Assembly: GCA_029007885.1 (NCBI GenBank)
Contig: JAQXIR010000139.1
Span: 1 to 47,962 of the forward strand
DNA: 47,962 nucleotides
Source: Lachnospiraceae bacterium
Lineage (GTDB): Bacteria > Bacillota > Clostridia > Lachnospirales > Lachnospiraceae
Reading direction: 5' to 3'
Shown here: positions 42,025 through 47,962 of the stretch, one piece after another
Position numbering within the stretch: position 1 is the stretch's first letter
How the letters are laid out: every line of letters begins with the position of its first letter
Notes under the pieces: generated by a model
Databases searched by the model: none
Told to the model about the DNA's origin: nothing
Seen by the model: only the letters and a program-made list of their open reading frames with translations
Program-made: the position numbers and the translations under genes

Positions 42025-42090
42025 TCTCCCCGCCTCCTTTCGCCTTCATTCCTATAACGAATGGCGTTTATTTTTTTCTTCAATTTAACG

Positions 42091-42136
42091 AAAAAAGATT
42101 CCTATTCCTGTAATTGTTACAAAGAATCGGAATCTT
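42091..42136 (-). terminator. Terminator after ung
   Basis: Arms AAGATTCC (42095-42102) and GGAATCTT (42129-42136) with inner GATTC/GAATA-type pairing, followed on the minus strand by a T-run (42096-42091). It isolates ung from the ECF operon. Confidence 0.8.
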
Positions 42137-42142
42137 ATCATC

Positions 42143-42820
42143 TTAAATATTCTCAATCTGCCAATCAATCGGTGTAACCCCATTCTCTTCCAAAAAGGTA
42201 TTTGCCTTGCTAAAATGTCTGCATCCGAAAAATCCCCGATATGCCGACAGTGGACTGGGATGAGGTGCTGTTAGAATTAAATGTTTCGGATTCGTCAGCA
42301 TCGATGCTTTACTTTGTGCCGGTCTGCCCCAAAACATATACACAATCGGTCTATCCTGTGCATTGACCGCTTCGATAATTGCATCGGTAAACTGCTCCCA
42401 GCCTCTTCCCTGATGGGAATTTGCCTGATGTGCCCTGACAGTCAATACTGTGTTAAGCAGCAGAACTCCCTGATCTGCCCACTTTTTCAAATATCCGTTG
42501 TTTGGAATATAACAGCCGCAGTCATCCTGCAATTCTTTATAGATGTTCTGTAAAGAAGGGGGAATCTCTTTCTGTTGCGGCAATACCGAAAAGCTCAACC
42601 CATGTGCCTGATTTTCATTATGATAAGGATCTTGTCCAAGTAGCAGAACCTTTACCTTACTTAACGGCGTAAAATGAAATGCATTAAAAATATCATCTGC
42701 CGGCGGATAAATCACATGTGTGTCATATTCCTTTTTGATAAACGTATATAACTCTTTATAATATGGTTTATGAAATTCTTCCTGCACAGCGGGCAGCCAG
42801 TCATTTGTAATCATTCCCAT
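42143..42820 (-). CDS. ung: Uracil-DNA glycosylase (family 1)
   Basis: Removes uracil from DNA in base-excision repair. The catalytic water-activating loop GQDPYHNENQAHGLSFSV (~residues 62-79) and the Leu-intercalation motif HPSPLSAYRGFFGCRHFSK near the C-terminus are both intact, as are LLLNTVLTVR and HQGRGWEQFTD. The length of 225 residues is standard. It follows hisF by 25 bases on the same strand and ends in its own terminator. Confidence 0.97.
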   Translation of the reverse strand: MGMITNDWLPAVQEEFHKPYYKELYTFIKKEYDTHVIYPPADDIFNAFHFTPLSKVKVLLLGQDPYHNENQAHGLSFSVLPQQKEIPPSLQNIYKELQDDCGCYIPNNGYLKKWADQGVLLLNTVLTVRAHQANSHQGRGWEQFTDAIIEAVNAQDRPIVYMFWGRPAQSKASMLTNPKHLILTAPHPSPLSAYRGFFGCRHFSKANTFLEENGVTPIDWQIENI

Positions 42821-42845
42821 ATGTACTTCTCTCTTTCTGTTACTC

Positions 42846-43622
42846 CTAAAGGCGCACGGAAATTCCTTCCTCTTTCAAATATTCCTTCACTTCTCTAATC
42901 TCCAGTTCTTTGAAGTGGAACAGAGAAGCTGCCAAAACAGCATCTGCCTTTCCTTCTGTCACTGCATCTTTAAAATGTTCAAGTTTTCCGGCTCCGCCTG
43001 ATGCAATGACCGGAATGGAAACAGCTTCGGAAATTTGTCTGGTCAGTTCAATATCATATCCATTCTTAGTTCCGTCACAATCCATACTGGTCAAAAGGAT
43101 TTCCCCGGCTCCGAGTTTTTCAACCTTCTTTGCCCATTCAACTGCATCAATTCCCGTATCCACACGACCACCGTTCAAAAAAATATTCCAACCGGTACTT
43201 TCGTTTGCATCCTTCTTTTCGCGGCGTTTAGCATCAATCGCTACCACAACACACTGGCTTCCGAATTTTTCTGCCGCCTCACTGATTAATTCCGGGCGCT
43301 TAATTGCCGCAGAATTAACAGCAACTTTATCAGCACCCTCGCGCAGAATCTCTTTAAAATCATCCACTGTTCTGATTCCGCCACCAACTGTAAATGGAAT
43401 AAATACGCGTTCTGCCACTTTTCTTGCCATATCAACAACCGTTTTTCTCCCGTCAGAAGATGCAGTAATGTCTAAGAACACCACTTCATCTGCTCCCGCT
43501 TTATCATATGCCGCCGCAATCTCTACCGGATCTCCGGCGTCTGTAAGATTGACAAAATTAACACCTTTCACAACACGTCCGTTATTCACATCAAGGCATG
43601 GAATAATTCTGATTGTATGCAT
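42846..43622 (-). CDS. hisF: Imidazole glycerol phosphate synthase subunit HisF
   Basis: Cyclase subunit using ammonia from HisH to make IGP and AICAR in histidine synthesis. The TIM barrel starts with [19 protein letters not shown], containing catalytic Asp; [38 protein letters not shown] (second catalytic Asp) and [12 protein letters not shown] follow. An upstream ATG (43661) overlaps hisH; ATG 43622 with GGGAGG upstream is right. It begins one base after the hisH stop. No other his gene is in the window. Confidence 0.96.
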   Translation of the reverse strand: MHTIRIIPCLDVNNGRVVKGVNFVNLTDAGDPVEIAAAYDKAGADEVVFLDITASSDGRKTVVDMARKVAERVFIPFTVGGGIRTVDDFKEILREGADKVAVNSAAIKRPELISEAAEKFGSQCVVVAIDAKRREKKDANESTGWNIFLNGGRVDTGIDAVEWAKKVEKLGAGEILLTSMDCDGTKNGYDIELTRQISEAVSIPVIASGGAGKLEHFKDAVTEGKADAVLAASLFHFKELEIREVKEYLKEEGISVRL

Positions 43623-43623
43623 A

Positions 43624-44247
43624 TTATGATTCCTCCCTGTCAAGATGAATAAAATTATCAAGAATCTTCAATCCGACTGTAGAACTCTTTTCCGGATGAA
43701 ACTGACATGCAAAAATATTATCCTTCTCAACCGATGCATGAATATGCGTTCCGTATTCTGTCGTTGCCGTTACAATATTTTCTTCTTCCGCTTTCAGATA
43801 ATAAGAATGTACAAAATACACATAGGAATCCTGCGCAATTCCCTTAAATAATCTTCCTTCATTCGGGAATTGCAACGAATTCCACCCAATATGAGGGATT
43901 TTTAAGGTTCCGGCATGATCCGGTATCCTGAGGATTTCTCCCTTTAGCAATCCGAGTCCTTCTACCCCAATTGATTCCTCACTTTTTTCAAACATTAACT
44001 GTAATCCAAGACAGATACCCAAAAACGGGGTTTTGTTTTCCACGATTTTATGAATCACATCATACAAGCCGTATTCATGAATTTTTTCCATTGCATTTCC
44101 AAATGCTCCGACTCCCGGAAGAATTACCTTATCGGCGTGTAAAAGAATCTCCGGATCTCTTGTAATACACGGTTCTTCCCCAAGCATTAACAACGCTTTT
44201 TCTACACTTTTTATATTTCCTGCATCATAATCAATAATTCCTATCAT
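43624..44247 (-). CDS. hisH: Imidazole glycerol phosphate synthase subunit HisH
   Basis: Class I glutamine amidotransferase feeding His[20 protein letters not shown] begins the protein; the nucleophile Cys is in [13 protein letters not shown] (~residue 79) and the His-Glu pair in [10 protein letters not shown]. The length of 207 residues is normal. The start at 44247 lies just beyond the stop of the preceding gene (44254-44252); the frame runs into that gene, but only this ATG gives the family N-terminus. hisH-hisF are tightly coupled. Confidence 0.95.
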   Translation of the reverse strand: MIGIIDYDAGNIKSVEKALLMLGEEPCITRDPEILLHADKVILPGVGAFGNAMEKIHEYGLYDVIHKIVENKTPFLGICLGLQLMFEKSEESIGVEGLGLLKGEILRIPDHAGTLKIPHIGWNSLQFPNEGRLFKGIAQDSYVYFVHSYYLKAEEENIVTATTEYGTHIHASVEKDNIFACQFHPEKSSTVGLKILDNFIHLDREES

Positions 44248-44251
44248 AGTC

Positions 44252-45901
44252 TTACCTGCCCTGTACCGGTATTTCCATTGTAAAATCACCGTCTCCGATT
44301 CTGGTACCTCCCATATCGGTATATCCGGAAGCATTTTCTGTCATGCTTTCCTCATTTGGTGTATCACTTTCGTCTGTTTGAAAGAGTTCCGAAATATCCT
44401 CCGGCAGGAAATCTTCTTCCTGCGGTAAAATATCCTCGAAAGTCTGCGGCTCCTGTGTGGGCACTTCTTCCTCTTCTTCCTGAATAAAAACAGTTCCGTT
44501 TACGATTGACTGTAAACGTCTTGTATAAGTCGCCTTGCTTTCATACGCAAGAATCTCATTGACATCTTCCCCGGAAAGTCCATATTCCGCAAACTTGGAC
44601 ATAATCGTCTGATAAGTAGTTTCTACTCTGTCTTGGACTCCCAATTCATTTGCCTGTTCAATGACACTTTCATATACGCGCACCCCTTCAAAGAGTGCAT
44701 TGAGCGCCTCTATATCCATGCCAAGTTTCTTGAAATTCTCATAAGATTCCAATTCCCTACGAACCGAAAGTATCACTGACGACTTCCGATAAAGAAGTGC
44801 ATCTTCTTCACTTAACTCTTCTCCGTATAAATTGGTGTAACAGGTTTCAAAATCTTCATTATCATATGCCCATCTTGCCCCTTGCAAATTAGACAGATGT
44901 ATGTATAACCAAGACATAATCAGAATCACTGCCATAACTGTAAAGCAAAAAGCAAATACCGTAATAATCTTCTTTTTCGGGATTTTCTTTTCAGGTTTTG
45001 TCAGTTCAACTGCTCTATCCTTTTTCGGTTTCTTTTCTTTCTTAGGCTTTTTCTCCTTTTTTCCTTTTTTCTTCTTGCTTTCCGGATTCTCTCCTTCTTC
45101 GTCTTCTCCGGATTTCGCCTCGTCTTCTGTTTTTCCTTTCTTTCCCTTTTTCGGTTTCTTCTCTTTTTTCTTTTTCTTCTTGTCTTCTTTGGAAAGTTCA
45201 TCGAGAATTGCAAGATTTTCATCTGTAATTCCGGTTTCTGATGCTTCCGGAACTGCACTTGCATCTATTTGAGGCGTTTCCTTTTCCTCTTCTATCTCTT
45301 CCGTCAGCATCTTGAAAACTTTTGAAAAAACAGATTCCTTTTTTTCTTTCTTTTCTCTCTTTTTTCTCTTTTTCTTTTCTTTTGCGGAAGTCTCTTCACT
45401 TTCCGTAACGGTATCCGCTTCTTCTATCTCATCAGCTGTCTGTTCGGTATCCTCTGTTGACAGAATTGTCTCATCAACCGCTTCATGGTTGCTGTCTTTA
45501 CCCAGAATGTCTTTAATATCATTTAAATTTTCATCCTGTGAAAATTGTCCGAGAAGATCCATAACATCATCACCGGTTTCTTCAGCCGGCTGTTCCTGAT
45601 TTTGCTGTGGCGGTACATTTCTGGCTGCATTGATTAATGCATCTATTTCTTCTTCCGACATTCCCATGTCAATTTCGATTTCTTCCTGCACCGGTATACT
45701 GTTTTCAAACTCCGGTTCTTCCTGTATTGGCACACTGCTTTCAGGCTCCGGTTCTTCCTGTATCGGTGCACTGCTTTCAGGCTCCGCCTCTTCCTGTAGC
45801 GGAGCATCATTTTCGAGAAGTTCATTCTCTTCATCATGCAATTTTGTAATCGGCTCTATGGAACGTAATAACTCGTCTAAATAATCTTCATTAGAATTCA
45901 T
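44252..45901 (-). CDS. Large Lys/Glu-rich single-pass membrane protein, unknown function
   Basis: I recognise no family for this 549-residue protein. The cytoplasmic part (~1-325) is highly charged: a Glu-rich start with a four-copy repeat of 12 residues (PIQEEPEPESSV-type, ~35-80), an acidic helix (EEEIDALINAARNVP), and two lysine-rich blocks (~178-195 and ~245-320, KKKKKEKKPKK). One membrane helix (~332-352) precedes an extracellular helical region of about 110 residues resembling TPR-like repeats (ARWAYDNEDFETCYTNLYG) and an acidic low-complexity tail. Its stop is next to the hisH start, so it is transcribed with hisH-hisF-ung. It may be a scaffold, but that is a guess. Confidence 0.75.
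   Translation of the reverse strand: MNSNEDYLDELLRSIEPITKLHDEENELLENDAPLQEEAEPESSAPIQEEPEPESSVPIQEEPEFENSIPVQEEIEIDMGMSEEEIDALINAARNVPPQQNQEQPAEETGDDVMDLLGQFSQDENLNDIKDILGKDSNHEAVDETILSTEDTEQTADEIEEADTVTESEETSAKEKKKRKKREKKEKKESVFSKVFKMLTEEIEEEKETPQIDASAVPEASETGITDENLAILDELSKEDKKKKKKEKKPKKGKKGKTEDEAKSGEDEEGENPESKKKKGKKEKKPKKEKKPKKDRAVELTKPEKKIPKKKIITVFAFCFTVMAVILIMSWLYIHLSNLQGARWAYDNEDFETCYTNLYGEELSEEDALLYRKSSVILSVRRELESYENFKKLGMDIEALNALFEGVRVYESVIEQANELGVQDRVETTYQTIMSKFAEYGLSGEDVNEILAYESKATYTRRLQSIVNGTVFIQEEEEEVPTQEPQTFEDILPQEEDFLPEDISELFQTDESDTPNEESMTENASGYTDMGGTRIGDGDFTMEIPVQGR
45680..45806 (-). repeat. 36-base tandem repeat coding for PIQEEPEPESS units
   Basis: Successive 36-base units at 45680-45715, 45716-45751, 45752-45787 and a partial fourth from 45788 with few mismatches. 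Because the period is a multiple of three it expands the protein in frame. Confidence 0.85.
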
Positions 45902-45975
45902 ATGGTAACTCCCGGTTCGTAAAATAGTGTAACACCGCTGTTCTCAGTTTATCATAGATGCTTCTATTTCTCAAT

Positions 45976-46692
45976 TTAATTGCATAAAAAAGTAATCGGG
46001 TTTTCCGCTACTGATACTGCCTTATCGTCAATTTCCTTCGTCAGTTGATATAAAGTCTCATGAACACGAAACATTTTTGCTTTCTGGTTGTACATTACAA
46101 TCTTCTCGAAAGGCCACCGAATAACAGTTGGATATTTCATTCCTACGCCCAATTCCAATATACACAAATTCCGGTTTACTGTTTGTTGCAGCCATTTACG
46201 ATAAACCTCCCATTGCGGAAGATATCCGTTTTCGTTATAGTGTTCGCATGTAACCTGATTAAAGCACGCTTCCTTTTTACAATGAGGGCAGACTATCCTT
46301 TCTCTTTCTGTTATCATTTTTTCTGTAACCGGAAGAATCTCTTTACTACAATTATCGCTACATTGTAAAAAACGGTAAGTTCCGCATGGTGCCACAATTT
46401 TAGAATTATCAAACGGTGTAGAATATATTCTGTCATCCATGCATGTTGTAATAATAAAATAGTCTTTATCCTTTAAAAGCTCATACAATTTTCTGTATGC
46501 TTCTTCTGTTTCATGGTTTTTCTGTTTTCTTAAATATTCTATTTTTTCATATCCTGCTAAAAGCGGCTCTTCCTGTTCATACAAACGGAATGCATCTCCT
46601 TTTAGTCCTTCGAATTTTTCCTCAAAAGCTTCTCCGATTCCCACTAATACTTTTTCAGCTTCTTTGATTGCATCTATTACTTTGTTTTCCAT
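45976..46692 (-). CDS. Divergent sirtuin (SIR2)-like protein
   Basis: The 238-residue protein follows the layout of the Sir2-type proteins common in Lachnospiraceae, but with altered motifs. VLVGIGEAF takes the place of the NAD-binding GAGxS loop, YFIITTCMDDRI the place of the TxNxDxxH catalytic segment (Asn to Cys, His lost), and a four-Cys zinc-like region (LQCSDNC...CPHCKKEAC) and a Rossmann-like CILELGVGMKYPTVIRWPFEK are kept. Hence a sirtuin-related protein that may no longer deacylate. The similarity is my recognition from motif order and should be tested by a profile search. It stands alone between the cheV terminator and the charged membrane protein. Confidence 0.6.
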   Translation of the reverse strand: MENKVIDAIKEAEKVLVGIGEAFEEKFEGLKGDAFRLYEQEEPLLAGYEKIEYLRKQKNHETEEAYRKLYELLKDKDYFIITTCMDDRIYSTPFDNSKIVAPCGTYRFLQCSDNCSKEILPVTEKMITERERIVCPHCKKEACFNQVTCEHYNENGYLPQWEVYRKWLQQTVNRNLCILELGVGMKYPTVIRWPFEKIVMYNQKAKMFRVHETLYQLTKEIDDKAVSVAENPITFLCN

Positions 46693-46710
46693 AAACCTGT
46701 CTCCGACCTA

Positions 46711-46745
46711 TATAAAAGAACAGCCGGGAACTAACCCGGCTGTTT
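46711..46745 (-). terminator. Terminator after cheV
   Basis: Perfect 10-base arms AACAGCCGGG (46719-46728) and CCCGGCTGTT (46735-46744) with a six-base loop, followed on the minus strand by CTTTTATAT. Confidence 0.92.
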
Positions 46746-46755
46746 CTTCACGTTA

Positions 46756-47655
46756 TTATTTTAATAATAAATCATCAAGCATACGAACCAGATTGCCTAA
46801 TTCCGGTTTTGATAATTGTGCATCTGCTCCAAGGGCATCTCCCTTTCTCCTCATTTCATCATTTACCAATGATGAGAAAATGACAACCGGAATATTTTTT
46901 GTCGCATCATCTTCTTTTATCAGTTTCGTCAAATGATGACCATCCATCAGCGGCATTTCAATATCTGTTATTACACATTGAACATGTTCCTCTAATGTGC
47001 CTTTTTCTTTACATTCACTGATAATATCATATGCTTCTTTGCCGTTTTCAGTATGAATCAGTTGTGTATATCCGGCTTGTTTCAAGGAATCTACAATCAG
47101 TCTGTTCAGTAAAACCGAATCCTCAGCAATTAAAATCGGTATTTCACCTCTCTTTTTGTTATTGCCAATTGATTCAATATCATCAATTCGTAAACTCGTT
47201 TCCGGATTGATATCTGCAATAATCTTTTCAAAATCCAGAATGATAATTAATTTACCATTCATTTTGATAATGCCTGTTGAAATACCATCATCAGCAGAAG
47301 AAACCGTATCACTCGGTTTAATAATATCTCCCCAGGAAACTCGATGAATGCCAACTACGCTTTCAACATGAAAAGCAATATTTAAGTGATTAAAGTTTGT
47401 TATAATGAACAGTCCACCCGGTTCTGATGTTCCTCTCTGCAAACAGTTTCTCAAATCAATCGCCGTAATCATAATATCACGCGGCATAAAAATCCCTTCA
47501 ATACTCGGATGTGAGTTTGGAACAGGCGTAACCGGTTGATATGTAATTATCTCCTTTATCTTCGCAACATTAATTCCGTACGAATTGCCTGCAACCTTAA
47601 ATTCCAATACTTCCAGTTCGTTTGTGCCATTCTCCAAAAGAATCTTTGTATCCAT
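46756..47655 (-). CDS. cheV: Chemotaxis coupling protein CheV (CheW-REC)
   Basis: An N-terminal CheW-like domain (~1-150: LEVLEFKVAGNSYGINVAKIKEI, GIFMPRDIMITAIDLRN) couples receptors to CheA; a C-terminal response-regulator receiver (~172-298) has PILIAEDS, the phospho-acceptor Asp in CVITDIEMPLMDGHHL, and conserved VIFSSL and Lys in LSKPEL. This is the classic CheV layout and length. ATG 47655 with GAGAGGTG five bases upstream is preferred over the ATG at 47670. No other chemotaxis gene is nearby, so it is an orphan locus beside the rRNA operon; it suggests the organism is motile. Confidence 0.94.
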   Translation of the reverse strand: MDTKILLENGTNELEVLEFKVAGNSYGINVAKIKEIITYQPVTPVPNSHPSIEGIFMPRDIMITAIDLRNCLQRGTSEPGGLFIITNFNHLNIAFHVESVVGIHRVSWGDIIKPSDTVSSADDGISTGIIKMNGKLIIILDFEKIIADINPETSLRIDDIESIGNNKKRGEIPILIAEDSVLLNRLIVDSLKQAGYTQLIHTENGKEAYDIISECKEKGTLEEHVQCVITDIEMPLMDGHHLTKLIKEDDATKNIPVVIFSSLVNDEMRRKGDALGADAQLSKPELGNLVRMLDDLLLK

Positions 47656-47705
47656 ATGTACACCTCTCATAATTCCTAATGTAGAAACTTAAATACCTTA
47701 TTGCC

Positions 47706-47714
47706 ATTATAGCA
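47706..47714 (-). promoter_or_regulatory. Extended -10 promoter of cheV
   Basis: Minus-strand TGCTATAAT (47714-47706), a consensus -10 with the TGn extension, about 50 bases before the start codon. The -35 region is only T-rich. No sigma-D (flagellar) promoter consensus is seen. Confidence 0.6.
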
Positions 47715-47772
47715 TAAGTATTTTAAAAAAAACATAAAAATCTGCTTCTTTCTAAAAACTTTCCGAAAATAC

Positions 47773-47803
47773 ACAAAAAACTCTGTCATTTTTTGACAGA
47801 GTT
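47773..47803 (-). terminator. Terminator of the rRNA operon
   Basis: Perfect 10-base arms AACTCTGTCA/TGACAGAGTT (47779-47788 and 47794-47803) with a T-rich loop, followed on the minus strand by six T residues. It ends the transcript that contains the 23S gene at the right edge. Confidence 0.9.
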
Positions 47804-47885
47804 TACTTTTTTAATGTATTTCTTTATACCTTCAAAACCGAATACTGATTTAGATCACACATCCTTCACCTTTCCTTACCTTTTC

Positions 47886-47962
47886 CTGGATAAGCCCTCG
47901 ACCGATTAGTAACTATCAGCTGAACATGTTGCCATGCTTACACCTTAGCCCTATCTACCTTG
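47886..47962 (-). rRNA. 23S ribosomal RNA, 3' end (partial)
   Basis: The minus strand reads ...GCTGATAGTTACTAATCGG followed by TCGAGGGCTTATCC, the universally conserved 3' end of 23S rRNA in Firmicutes; the gene continues beyond the window. Between its end and the terminator only about 80 bases remain, containing the TTCGGTTTTGAAGGT-type flank seen next to rRNA processing stems, but no 5S gene. Confidence 0.95.

Noticed and set aside
41764..42048. Frameshift or pseudogene explanation for the ECF sigma factor
   Set aside because: The frame is open and conserved from the ATT codon through region 4 without interruption, and the Shine-Dalgarno is perfectly placed; only the start codon is unusual.
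42910..43629. A 239-codon plus-strand frame opposite hisF
   Set aside because: hisF on the minus strand carries all catalytic motifs; the opposite frame is a Ser/Thr/Pro-rich shadow without a start signal.
45680..45806. Regular 36-base repeat units, considered as a short CRISPR array
   Set aside because: The units adjoin without spacers, lie inside a coding region and keep the reading frame; no cas genes are present.
45637..45884. Long open frames on the plus strand opposite the charged membrane protein
   Set aside because: They mirror the low-complexity codons of the minus-strand gene, have no ribosome binding site and give Ser/Phe-rich or basic nonsense proteins.

Overview
The window looks like a chromosomal segment of a low-to-moderate GC anaerobic Firmicute, most likely a Lachnospiraceae-type Clostridia. 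The evidence is a split dcw cluster with two tandem class B penicillin-binding proteins, a SCIFF ranthipeptide (scfA/scfB) beside a fused secDF, a PrkC/Stp pair, a MurE of the meso-diaminopimelate type (DNPR motif), tRNAs without encoded CCA and strong AGGAGG ribosome binding sites. Almost everything is on the minus strand. Only an IS-like transposase, a CBS-domain transporter, an amidase and one tRNA lie on the plus strand. I see no prophage, CRISPR array or large accessory island.

Layout. 1-7880: dcw cluster read right to left, mraZ-rsmH-ftsL-PBP-PBP-murD-ftsW, with a consensus promoter and four MraZ boxes in front. mraY is not in its usual place. 7984-10232: ychF, then a RAYT-type transposase unit flanked by inverted repeats that abuts the ychF ribosome binding site and overlaps the rsgA stop codon. 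10229-22200: a long housekeeping operon, murE-priA-def-fmt-Zn peptidase-rsmB-rlmN-stp-prkC-rsgA. 22240-24410: an autoregulated GntR/ABC transporter unit. 24420-30530: TIGR04086-type membrane protein-scfA-scfB-secDF-recJ. 30600-32526: divergent HlyC/CorC transporter and CwlD-like amidase.

32550-37640 is a complete phosphotransferase system in one operon (antiterminator, IIA, enzyme I, HPr, IICB) behind a RAT/terminator leader. Then come tRNA-Gly and tRNA-Leu, a TrmB-like regulator with a diaminopimelate decarboxylase, an ECF sigma/anti-sigma/membrane protein operon, ung, hisF-hisH, a large Lys/Glu-rich single-pass membrane protein, a divergent sirtuin-like protein, cheV, and at the right edge the 3' end of a 23S rRNA gene with its terminator.

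Most genes are recognisable housekeeping genes. The unusual points are in the details: an ECF sigma gene whose only plausible start is ATT behind a perfect Shine-Dalgarno; an HPr with Arg at the regulatory Ser46; a LicT-type antiterminator whose second PRD has lost both phosphorylatable histidines (one is Asp); a PBP with KTA instead of KTG; a sirtuin relative without its usual catalytic motifs; a transposase unit that seems to supply both the rsgA stop codon and the ychF promoter; and a 23S gene with no 5S between it and the terminator.
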